From assembly GCA_019234295.1 (NCBI GenBank), contig JAFALK010000096.1, positions 1 through 54,539 on the forward strand: a stretch of 54,539 nt of DNA, given 5' to 3'. A model generated the notes under the pieces. The model was not told where the DNA came from. It worked only from the letters and a program-made list of their open reading frames with translations, and searched no databases. The position numbers were made by a program, and so were the translations under genes. Positions 40,986 to 48,792 of this stretch are shown here, in pieces. The stretch is from Roseateles sp. Lineage in GTDB: Bacteria > Pseudomonadota > Gammaproteobacteria > Burkholderiales > Burkholderiaceae_C. Each line of letters starts with the position of its first letter. Position 1 is the first letter of the stretch.

Positions 40986-42784
40986 ACGGTGGCAGCCTTT
41001 CGCACTTCATGGTCGCGGCATCCCGCCCCGGCCTTGGTCGTCTGCAGAAGGAACTTCTGCATGTCCCAGGCCCCGCTCGGACAGCGCTCGGCGCACAGGC
41101 CGCAGTGCAGGCAGACGTCTTCATCCTTGACCATCACGCGCGCGGTCTTGAGTTCGCCGCTGACGTAGAGATCCTGCGTCAGGTTCAGCGCCGGCGCGCT
41201 CAGCCGCTTGCGCAGCTCGGTTTCTTCGCCGTTGGCGGTGAAGGTGATTGCGTCCACGGGGCAGATGTCCACGCAGGCATCGCATTCGATGCACAGCTTC
41301 TCGGTGAAGACCGTCTGCACGTCGCAGTTGAGGCAGCGCTGCGCTTCCCGGAAGGCGGTGGCCGCATCGAAGCCCAACTCCACTTCCACCTTGATGCTGG
41401 CCAGGGCCTTCTCGGCTGCGGTCCAGGGCACCTTGTGGCGCAGGTCGTTGATGGGGCTGTTGTCGTAGCTCCACTCGTGGATGCCCATCTTCTGTGACAC
41501 CAGGTTCACATGCGGCGGCGGACGCTTGGAGACCGGCTCGCCGTGCAGGTAGCGGTCGATGGAGACGGCGGCCTCGTGCCCATGCGCCACGGCCCAGATG
41601 ATGTTCTTCGGGCCGAAGGCCGCATCGCCGCCGAAGAAAACCTCGGGCCGGCTCGATTGCAGGCTCGCGGCGTCGAGCACCGGCAGGCCGTGCTCGTCGA
41701 ATGCGATGCCGCTGTCGCGCTCGATCCAGGGGAAGGCGTTCTCCTGGCCGACTGCGATCAGTACCTCGTCGCAGGGGATGCTCACCTCGTCGCCGCTCTG
41801 GGCGCGCTTGAAGCGCATGCCCGTCAGTCGGCCCGTGCCGTCATGCTCGAAGGCCAGCGGCACGTGAAAGTCCAGGATGGGAATGCCCTCGTGCTCGGCG
41901 TCTTCCTTCTCCCATGGCGAGGCCTTCATCTGCGCATAGCCGCTGCGCACGCAGACGGTCACCGACTCGGCGCCGAGCCGGCGCGAGGAGCGGCAGCAGT
42001 CCATCGCCGTGTTGCCGCCACCGAGCACGATCACGCGCGGCTTCACCGCCGTCACGTGGCCGAAGGAGACGGAGGCCAGCCAATCGATGCCGATGTGAAT
42101 GTTCTCGCCCGCCTCCGCGCGACCCGGCAGCGGCAGATCGCGGCCGCGCGGCGCACCGCAGCCGACGAAGACGGCGTCGAAGCCCTGGCTCAGCAGCGCC
42201 TTCATCGATTCGATGCGCTTGCCGCCGCGGAACTCCACGCCCAGTCCCAGGATGTATCCGCATTCCTCGTCGATCACGCTCTCGGGCAGGCGAAAGCGCG
42301 GAATCTGTGTGCGGATGAAGCCACCGGCCTTGGCTTCGCCGTCGAAGACCGTCACCGCGTAGCCCTGGGCGGCCAGGTCGCGCGCCACCGTGAGCGAGGC
42401 CGGGCCGGCGCCGACGCAGGCCACGCGCTTGCCCTTGATCTGTGCGGTCGGCGGCAGCGGCTTGGGTAGCTGCGCGCGCAGCTCCTCGCTCTTGTGATCG
42501 GCAGCGACCCGCTTGAGCCGGCAGATCGCCACGGCCTCGGGCTTGGCTGCGTTGTGCTCCTCGACCCGTGCGCGCCGGCACGCCGGCTCACACGGCCGGT
42601 CGCAGGTCCGCCCGAGCACGCCAGGGAAGACGTTGGACGTCCAGTTCACCAAGTAGGCGTCGTCGTAGCGACCCTGGGCGATCAGGCGTATGTATTCAGG
42701 GACGGGGGTGTGGGCCGGACAGGCCCATTGGCAATCGACGACCTTGTGGAAGTAGGCCGGATTGGCGCTATCGCTTCTTTGCAC
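40982..42784 (-). CDS. GltD-like FAD/NAD(P) oxidoreductase with added ferredoxin domain (KorC-like)
   Basis: The 600-aa iron-sulphur flavoprotein resembles GltD extended by a C-terminal 2[4Fe-4S] ferredoxin domain. N-terminal cluster cysteines include C18, C22, C61, C65 and C69. The FAD Rossmann motif VACVGAGPAS lies at 121-130, the NAD(P) motif VIVLGGGNTAMDCC follows, and CIECDACVDICP and CLHCGLCAERCP lie near the C-terminus. Coupled to korA and korB, it probably passes electrons between the oxoacid oxidoreductase and NAD(P), as I recall for the KorABC enzyme of Azoarcus/Thauera. The symbol is left blank because the role is inferred. Confidence 0.82.
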   Translation of the reverse strand: MQRSDSANPAYFHKVVDCQWACPAHTPVPEYIRLIAQGRYDDAYLVNWTSNVFPGVLGRTCDRPCEPACRRARVEEHNAAKPEAVAICRLKRVAADHKSEELRAQLPKPLPPTAQIKGKRVACVGAGPASLTVARDLAAQGYAVTVFDGEAKAGGFIRTQIPRFRLPESVIDEECGYILGLGVEFRGGKRIESMKALLSQGFDAVFVGCGAPRGRDLPLPGRAEAGENIHIGIDWLASVSFGHVTAVKPRVIVLGGGNTAMDCCRSSRRLGAESVTVCVRSGYAQMKASPWEKEDAEHEGIPILDFHVPLAFEHDGTGRLTGMRFKRAQSGDEVSIPCDEVLIAVGQENAFPWIERDSGIAFDEHGLPVLDAASLQSSRPEVFFGGDAAFGPKNIIWAVAHGHEAAVSIDRYLHGEPVSKRPPPHVNLVSQKMGIHEWSYDNSPINDLRHKVPWTAAEKALASIKVEVELGFDAATAFREAQRCLNCDVQTVFTEKLCIECDACVDICPVDAITFTANGEETELRKRLSAPALNLTQDLYVSGELKTARVMVKDEDVCLHCGLCAERCPSGAWDMQKFLLQTTKAGAGCRDHEVRKAATV

Positions 42785-42907
42785 GTGGCGTGTCTCCTGT
42801 GCCGGCCTGAGTGGCCTGAAGCGCTCGGTGCAAGGGACTGCGCTGCGCTTTCGTCGAGCCAGTCTACGCCCGCGCCGCGATGCTGCGGTGAGCGGAAAAA
42901 CCCGGTT

Positions 42908-43216
42908 CTAGGTGGTGATCTCCAACACGGTGCTTTGCAGGTCGCGCGAATTGGGGCCCACCATGATGTCGTACAGCCCCGGCTCCACGACTTCTTGCAT
43001 CTCTTCTTCCACCTCTTCTTTCATCTGTGTGTTGCAGTGCCTGAAGGCCCGTGCGTCGAGCGCGAGCTTGACCACCCTGGTCTCGCCCGCGGCGATCGTC
43101 GGATAGCTCGGCGGCCGGCCGTTGACGGCCAGCACCACGCCGGCCAGCACCACGCCGGCCAGCGCCACGCCGGCCGGCGCCAAGGCCATGCCCAGCACCA
43201 GGACAGTGCCCGTCAT
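42908..43216 (-). CDS. Orphan GH3-type fibronectin-III domain remnant with repeat-built hydrophobic leader
   Basis: The frame encodes about 102 aa from the ATG at 43216; a TTG at 43228 would add four. The C-terminal half (IAAGETRVVKLALDARAF ... VVEPGLYDIMVGPNSRDLQ) looks like the end of the Fn3-like domain that closes GH3 beta-glucosidases, but no GH3 catalytic part is present. The N-terminal half is a hydrophobic run made of GVVLA repeats arising from a 15-bp tandem repeat, and an acidic insert (MKEEVEEEMQEV) interrupts the Fn3 region. It is likely a decayed gene fragment; expression as a small secreted protein cannot be excluded. It is divergent from GH67 across operator copy 2. Confidence 0.55.
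   Translation of the reverse strand: MTGTVLVLGMALAPAGVALAGVVLAGVVLAVNGRPPSYPTIAAGETRVVKLALDARAFRHCNTQMKEEVEEEMQEVVEPGLYDIMVGPNSRDLQSTVLEITT
43127..43186. repeat. Tandem 15-bp repeat inside the GH3-Fn3 remnant
   Basis: Four adjacent 15-bp units occur; the first two are GGCCAGCACCACGCC exactly, the third differs by one base and the fourth by more. Because 15 bp is five codons, the repeat expands an in-frame GVVLA unit on the minus strand. Confidence 0.9.
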
Positions 43217-43268
43217 GATCGACTTCAAGAGTCGTGTCCCCAGTCTTGTGGCATGCTGGCGCCCGCAA

Positions 43269-43282
43269 ATGTAGCGCTACCA
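43269..43282. promoter_or_regulatory. LacI-family operator, copy 2
   Basis: ATGTAGCGCTACCA contains the palindrome GTAGCGCTAC and matches TGGTAGCGCTACCA at 12 of 14 positions. It lies 31 bp before the GH67 start and about 53 bp from the start of the divergent GH3-Fn3 remnant. Confidence 0.75.
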
Positions 43283-43312
43283 TTTTGCGTCACGCAAGTG
43301 CTGGAACCTGCA

Positions 43313-45478
43313 ATGAAGACGATGCTGAAGGCCCTGATCTCGATGCTCCTGCTGGCCTGCAAGGCCACCTCGGCCTGGGCCGAAGACGGCCACGAGCTGT
43401 GGCTGCGCTATCGAGAAGCGCCCGCGCAGGCGCGGGCACAGACGCGGGCACAGACGCGGGCGCAGGTGCGGACGCAGGCGCGGGCCTTGGTCGTTCCTGC
43501 GGATGCCTCGCCGATGGTGAAGGTGGCGGTAGACGAGCTGCGCCGTGGCGTCACGCAGATGAGCGGGCGCGAGCCGGCGGTGGTGACGGTGCCGGTGGAC
43601 GGGGCGCTGGTGCTGGCCACGCCGGCCAGCCTGCCCGCGCTCAACACACTGGGCCTGCCTCTCGCCGCCGCTGGTGCCGAGGGTTATGTGCTGCGCTCGG
43701 CAACGCTTGCGGGCCGGCACGTGACCCTGATCGCCGCCAACGGCGAGCGCGGCCTGCTCTATGGCAGCTTTGCCTGGCTGCGCGCGGCCTCCATCGGCGT
43801 GGATCTCGCGCAGCTCGACCAGGTTTCGGCGCCCAAGCTGCAGTGGCGCATGCTCAATCACTGGGACAACGCGGACCGCTCGGTCGAACGCGGCTACGCG
43901 GGGCTTTCGATCTGGGATTGGCCGGCGCTTCCCGAGGTCCGCTCCACCCGCTACGTGGACTACGCGCGCGCCAATGCCTCGCTGGGCATCAATGCCACGG
44001 TGCTCAACAACGTCAACGCAAAGGCCCAGATGCTGACCGGGCCGTGGCTGGCGAAGGTGGCGGCGGTGGCCGAGGTGCTTCGGCCTTACGGCATCCGTGT
44101 CTTCTTGTCGGCGCGCTTCTCGGCGCCCAAGGATCTGGGTGGCTGTGCCGGGGCAGATCCACTGGACCCCTGCGTGCGCGCCTGGTGGAAGGCCAAGGCC
44201 GACGAGATCTACGCGCGGGTGCCGGATTTCGGTGGCTTTCTCGTCAAGGCCAACTCGGAGGGCGAACCCGGTCCGGGCGACTATGGTCGCAGCCACGTCG
44301 ATGGCGCGAACATGCTGGCCGCTGCGCTGCAGCCTCATCACGGTATCGTGATCTGGCGCGCCTTCGTCTATTCCGAGACCGACGCGAGCGACCGCGCCAA
44401 GCAGGCCTACAGCGAGTTCGCTCCGCTGGACGGCGCCTTCGCGCCCAATGTGATCGTGCAGGTCAAGAACGGCGCCATCGACTTCCAGCCGCGCGAGCCC
44501 TTCCATCCCCTGTTTGGCGCCATGCCCAGGACCGTGCTCGGCCTTGAAGTGCAGATCACCAAGGAGTACTTGGGTTTTGCCAGCCACCTGGCCTATTTGG
44601 GCCCGCTGTTCGAGGAAGTGCTGCGCGCGGACACCTACCGGCCCGCCGGCGCCACCGTGGCAAGCATCATTGAAGGGCAGGGCGGCCGGCCCAGCCTGAT
44701 GGCCGGCGTGGTCAATATCGGCATGGATCGCAACTGGACGGGGTCCGAGTTCAACCAGGCGAACTGGTACGCCTTCGGTCGCATGGCATGGGACCCGGAG
44801 CTCTCCGCGGATGCGGTCGCACGGGAATGGATCGCCCAGACCTTCAGCCGCGAGCCTCGTGTGATCGACGCCATCGCCCGGCTGATGATGGGCTCGCGCG
44901 AGGCGGTGGTGAACTACATGACGCCCCTGGGCCTGCACCACCTGATGGCCACGGGCCACCACTACGGCCCGGGGCCCTGGGTCTCAGACCTTGCGCGACC
45001 CGAGTGGAACCCGACCTACTATCACAAGGCCGACGCGAACGGCATCGGCTTCCCCCGCGACGCCACGGGCAGCAATGCCGTGGGGCAATACGCGCCCGAG
45101 CTGGCACGGCGCTGGGGCGATGCGAGGACCACACCGCTGGAGTTGCTGTTGTGGTTTCACCACCTGAGCTGGGATGAACGCCTCTCTACCGGCCGCACCG
45201 TGTGGGAAGAACTCGTGCATCGCTACGACGCTGGCGTGCAAAGCGTCGTGGAGATGCGTCAGCAGTGGGAGGCGCTTCGGCCCGATGTCGACGCGCAGCG
45301 CCATGCCGAGACGGCGGCCTTCCTGGCCATCCAGGAGCGCGAGGCCCGCTGGTGGCGAGATGCCTGCATCGCTTATTTCCAGTCGGTCAGCGGGAGGCCC
45401 TTGCCTGCAGGGGTGGTACCGCTCTCAAAGACGGTCGAACAGTACCGGGCCATCCAGTCGAGCTTTGCGCCAGGCTAG
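43313..45478 (+). CDS. GH67 alpha-glucuronidase
   Basis: Removes (4-O-methyl)glucuronic acid from the non-reducing end of glucurono-xylooligosaccharides. A signal peptide (LISMLLLACKATSAWA) suggests periplasmic location. The 721-aa protein matches GH67: LNHWDNADRSVERGYAG, the catalytic-acid region KANSEGEPGPGDYGR (Glu near 316), QVKNGAIDFQPREPFHPLFG, and MDRNWTGSEFNQANWYAFGR. Residues 38-57 are a tandem AQTR-type repeat not expected in the family. The ATG at 43313 follows operator copy 2. The frame is open far upstream through the korC promoter region, which is coincidental. Confidence 0.94.
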   Translation: MKTMLKALISMLLLACKATSAWAEDGHELWLRYREAPAQARAQTRAQTRAQVRTQARALVVPADASPMVKVAVDELRRGVTQMSGREPAVVTVPVDGALVLATPASLPALNTLGLPLAAAGAEGYVLRSATLAGRHVTLIAANGERGLLYGSFAWLRAASIGVDLAQLDQVSAPKLQWRMLNHWDNADRSVERGYAGLSIWDWPALPEVRSTRYVDYARANASLGINATVLNNVNAKAQMLTGPWLAKVAAVAEVLRPYGIRVFLSARFSAPKDLGGCAGADPLDPCVRAWWKAKADEIYARVPDFGGFLVKANSEGEPGPGDYGRSHVDGANMLAAALQPHHGIVIWRAFVYSETDASDRAKQAYSEFAPLDGAFAPNVIVQVKNGAIDFQPREPFHPLFGAMPRTVLGLEVQITKEYLGFASHLAYLGPLFEEVLRADTYRPAGATVASIIEGQGGRPSLMAGVVNIGMDRNWTGSEFNQANWYAFGRMAWDPELSADAVAREWIAQTFSREPRVIDAIARLMMGSREAVVNYMTPLGLHHLMATGHHYGPGPWVSDLARPEWNPTYYHKADANGIGFPRDATGSNAVGQYAPELARRWGDARTTPLELLLWFHHLSWDERLSTGRTVWEELVHRYDAGVQSVVEMRQQWEALRPDVDAQRHAETAAFLAIQEREARWWRDACIAYFQSVSGRPLPAGVVPLSKTVEQYRAIQSSFAPG
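43424..43483. repeat. Tandem 12-bp repeat inside the GH67 gene
   Basis: Five adjacent 12-bp units related to GCACAGACGCGG (two identical, three diverged) encode AQAR-AQTR-AQTR-AQVR-TQAR at residues 38-57, between the signal peptide and the GH67 fold. The period keeps the frame, so copy number can change without breaking the gene. Confidence 0.9.
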
Positions 45479-45570
45479 GGCGGACGAGGCCTTCCGAGGC
45501 GCTGCTTTGACGGGCTTGCATCCGGGTATGTATTGATAGGCGATCGCTGGTTGGTTGTGTGATCATAAAA

Positions 45571-45584
45571 TGGTTGCGCTACCA
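45571..45584. promoter_or_regulatory. LacI-family operator, copy 3
   Basis: TGGTTGCGCTACCA matches TGGTAGCGCTACCA at 13 of 14 positions and lies 71 bp before the TonB-dependent receptor start. AT-rich CATAAAAT abuts it on the left. The 176-bp gap between GH67 and the receptor otherwise holds a weak promoter-like TTGACG at 45507. Confidence 0.8.
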
Positions 45585-45654
45585 ATTATTGGTTCAGCGC
45601 ACAAAAAGCTGTTGAACAAAGTGGCCGCTTCAGGCCCGATTCAGGAGACAAGAC

Positions 45655-48600
45655 TTGCTCAAGATCCGTCAGCCGCAACGCGGCTCGAATTCCCGTGGCT
45701 GGGTGCGAAACGCAGCTGTTGGCACCACCCTGCTTTCCAGCCTGATCGCGCAGGCCTATGCGCAGGAGGCTGCTGCTGCGCAGCAGCAGCAGCAGCTCGA
45801 CACGGTCGTGGTGACTGGCTTCGCCGCCTCGCTGGCTGCCGCCGCCAAGGACAAGCGCGACGCCACCGGCTTCATCGACTCCGTCTCGGCCGAAGACATC
45901 GGCAAGTTCCCCGACTCCAACATCGCCGAGTCACTGTCGCGCATCCCCGGCGTCCAGATCACCCGCGACATCACGGGTGAAGGCATCAACATTCAGGTGC
46001 GCGGCCTGGGTTCGAGCTTCACCAAACTGACCCTGAACGGCGGCTCCATCGCCGTGGCCTCGGCCAGCCTTGACGCGCAGAACACCAACCGCGAGGTTGA
46101 CCTTGACCTGATGCCGGCGGACCTGTTCTCCAAGCTGACGGTCTACAAGAGCCCCATGGCCTCCCTGATCGAGGGTGGCAGCGCCGGCACTGTGGACATG
46201 CGCAGCGTGCGCGCCTTCGACAACCCGGGCAAGCGCCTGATCCTGTCGCTGTCCGGCACGGACATGACCGTCATGGGCAAGTGGGGCAACAAGGGCACGA
46301 TCATCGCGTCCCAGACCTTCCCCAGCGGCTTTGGCGTGCTGGCCGGCCTGTCCTTTGCCGACAACAAGGTCCGCACCACCGGCTACGAGAGCGTGGGCTG
46401 GACGAATCCCAACCTGACCGCGGCCCAGAGCAGCTCGACCACCCGTAACAACACGGGCGGTGGCAACTGGACGATTCCCGCCACCGTGCCGGCCAATGCC
46501 GGCAACGGTCTGGTCACGGGTACCGCGATCAACCAGGCCTTCTTGCTGGCCAACAATCCCGGCCTGACCATCACCCAGATCGACAACGGCCTCGTGCCGC
46601 GCCTGGGCCGCCACATGAACGAGCAGGGCGACCGCAACCGCGTCAGCGGTGTGTTCAACATGGAGTACCGTCCCAACAAGGACCTGAGCTTCTACGTGGA
46701 CACCCTGGTGGCCCACAAGCACAACGACATGCAGCGCATCGACATGAACTGGGCGGTGCGCAACGGCGCCTCGATTCCGCTGAACATGAAGGTGGACAGC
46801 AGTTGCGAGAACGGCTGCGTGGTCACGAGCGGCACCTATGCCAACAGCCAGTACTTCCTCGAGTTCCGGCCGGTGACGGAGACCACCAATCTGCGCAACG
46901 TCAACCCCGGCATGGAGTGGCAGATCAGCGACAAGCTCAAGCTGGACGTGCAGGGCAACGCTTCCCAGGGCACCTATCGTCGTGAAGCGCCGACCGTGCT
47001 GGTGGCCACCGCTCCCAGCTCCGGCGTCACGGTCAACTACGACAACACATCCGGCAACATCCCCGTCTTCACCTCCAACGTCGACGTCAACAACGCAAGC
47101 CTCTTCGGTTGGAGCGGCGGCCGCGTGAACGTCCAGGATGAGACCCGCTCCACGAACACCAAGGGTGCACGCGCCAACCTCGTGTGGGGGGATCGCGAGT
47201 TCAGCATCAAGGGTGGGTTCGCCTCCGACCAAATCAGCCGCCGGATCAACGCCTTCGACAACTCGGGCGCCTGGCAGGCGGCGGTCTGCGGCAACAACCC
47301 CACCGTCTGGCTGCCCAGCCCCAACGGCGCGCCCGGCTGCTCGGGCAACAGCACGCCCGGCACCAACTCGGGCCTGTACCCGGCCATCGGCCAGGGCTAC
47401 ACCACCGGCATGCCGGGACCTGTGTTGAACCAGGGCTCCCTGATCCCGAGCTCGGCCCTGGCCAACTACCTGGTCCCCGGACCGGCCGGCTTCATCACCG
47501 TGAATTGGGCCAAATTTGCCGCCGACTCCAAGTACGCCCAGTACGACGCCACGGCCCTGCCGGTGACGTCCTCGGCCTCGGGCGCTTCGGTGGGTTACGT
47601 CAACGAGACGGCCACGGGCTTCTACCTGGAAACCGCGGGCGAAGCCCAAGTGTTGAGCCGAGCGCTGCGCTATGACGCCGGTGTGCGCTACGTGCAGACC
47701 GACCAGGTCATTGGCGGCGTGACCTCCACCCCGGCCGACCCGCGCAACGCCGCGCAGGCGCTCGGCGATGGCGCCCGCTACCCCGCGCAGATCAACTGGG
47801 CCTATCTGCCAAGTTCGTACAGCAATGTGCTGCCCTCGGGCTCGGTGGCCTATAACGTGACCGACAGCATCGTGGCCCGGACCTCGCTGTCCAAGACCAT
47901 GACGCGTGCCAATCCGAACGCCATGCTGCCGGGCATCAACTTCAGCGATCCTTCCGCGGCCTCCGGCTCGCTGGGCAATGTCGCGCTCAAGCCCTATCTG
48001 TCAAAGAACTGGGACATCGGTGTCGACTGGTACAACGGACGTGACGGATATGTGAGCCTGACGCACTTCGAGAAGCGCATCGCGGGCTTCACGCAGAACC
48101 AAAACGTCACCATGCCCTTCAGCGCCCTGGCGCCCTACGGCGTGACCTACAGCTCGATCACCGGCCAGCAGCAGGCCGCGATCGACTCGCGCGGCGGTGC
48201 GAACTCGGCCACCGTGACGATGTCGCAGCAAGTCAACGTGGCGGGTGACCTGAACATCCACGGCACCGAGCTCGGCATTCAGCAGTCGCTGAACCGCTGG
48301 CTGCCGTTCAAGGGCCTGGGCTTCACAGGCAACATGACTTATGTGAAGCAGGACTCCGCCGTGCCGGGGGCCGTGGCGCTGGGCGTGCCCAGGCTGAGCA
48401 ACAACTTCACGGTCTACTACGAGCGCAACGGCTACATGGTCCGCCTGTCCGAGAACTTCACGCAGGGCAGCCAGGTCGCCGGCAACAACCAGAACGGCGT
48501 GACGGCCGCGGCGCTGTTCACCGACCCGTACCGTCGCCTGGACATGTCGATGCGCTTTGATCTTGAGACCATCCTCAACATCGAGCACGCACCGCAACTG

Positions 48601-48723
48601 TCGTTCGACGTCAATAACCTGACCAGGACGGCGCAGCGGACCTACTTCCAGTTCACGAACGCCACCTACTCGTCCTACGTGCCGGGTCGCTTCGTCACCG
48701 TGGGTCTGCGCGCACAGTTCTGA
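45655..48723 (+). CDS. TonB-dependent receptor (Caulobacter-type), probable glucuronoxylan-fragment uptake
   Basis: Outer-membrane, TonB-powered transporter of 1022 aa. The signal peptide ends near AQAYAQ, followed by a poly-Gln patch and the TonB box DTVVVTGF (49-56). The plug domain contains DIGKFPDSNIAESLSRIPGVQI and INIQVRGLGSSFTKLTLNG, typical of the large Caulobacter/Xanthomonas-type carbohydrate receptors. It ends in Phe (GLRAQF), as outer-membrane barrels do. The start is TTG, with AGGAGACA well spaced upstream. Xylo-oligosaccharide or glucuronoxylan substrate is inferred from neighbours and the shared operator. Confidence 0.9.
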   Translation: MLKIRQPQRGSNSRGWVRNAAVGTTLLSSLIAQAYAQEAAAAQQQQQLDTVVVTGFAASLAAAAKDKRDATGFIDSVSAEDIGKFPDSNIAESLSRIPGVQITRDITGEGINIQVRGLGSSFTKLTLNGGSIAVASASLDAQNTNREVDLDLMPADLFSKLTVYKSPMASLIEGGSAGTVDMRSVRAFDNPGKRLILSLSGTDMTVMGKWGNKGTIIASQTFPSGFGVLAGLSFADNKVRTTGYESVGWTNPNLTAAQSSSTTRNNTGGGNWTIPATVPANAGNGLVTGTAINQAFLLANNPGLTITQIDNGLVPRLGRHMNEQGDRNRVSGVFNMEYRPNKDLSFYVDTLVAHKHNDMQRIDMNWAVRNGASIPLNMKVDSSCENGCVVTSGTYANSQYFLEFRPVTETTNLRNVNPGMEWQISDKLKLDVQGNASQGTYRREAPTVLVATAPSSGVTVNYDNTSGNIPVFTSNVDVNNASLFGWSGGRVNVQDETRSTNTKGARANLVWGDREFSIKGGFASDQISRRINAFDNSGAWQAAVCGNNPTVWLPSPNGAPGCSGNSTPGTNSGLYPAIGQGYTTGMPGPVLNQGSLIPSSALANYLVPGPAGFITVNWAKFAADSKYAQYDATALPVTSSASGASVGYVNETATGFYLETAGEAQVLSRALRYDAGVRYVQTDQVIGGVTSTPADPRNAAQALGDGARYPAQINWAYLPSSYSNVLPSGSVAYNVTDSIVARTSLSKTMTRANPNAMLPGINFSDPSAASGSLGNVALKPYLSKNWDIGVDWYNGRDGYVSLTHFEKRIAGFTQNQNVTMPFSALAPYGVTYSSITGQQQAAIDSRGGANSATVTMSQQVNVAGDLNIHGTELGIQQSLNRWLPFKGLGFTGNMTYVKQDSAVPGAVALGVPRLSNNFTVYYERNGYMVRLSENFTQGSQVAGNNQNGVTAAALFTDPYRRLDMSMRFDLETILNIEHAPQLSFDVNNLTRTAQRTYFQFTNATYSSYVPGRFVTVGLRAQF

Positions 48724-48749
48724 GCGGACTGAATCGGGTCGGGGGTGGC

Positions 48750-48763
48750 TGTTCGCGCTACCA
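48750..48763. promoter_or_regulatory. LacI-family operator, copy 4 (autoregulatory)
   Basis: TGTTCGCGCTACCA matches TGGTAGCGCTACCA at 12 of 14 positions; the right half-site GCGCTACCA is intact and the left is diverged. It lies 29 bp before the LacI-family gene start, suggesting autoregulation. Confidence 0.65.
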
Positions 48764-48792
48764 TCCCCCTGCCCAGATTCCAGGTACCGACG

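Noticed and set aside
42494..43312. Long N-terminal extension of the GH67 frame
   Set aside because: It runs through the korC 5' region and the operator; the signal peptide at MKTMLK marks the real start.
45931..47649. 572-codon leftward open frame inside the TonB receptor gene
   Set aside because: Antisense to a receptor with signal peptide, TonB box and plug motifs; no independent support.
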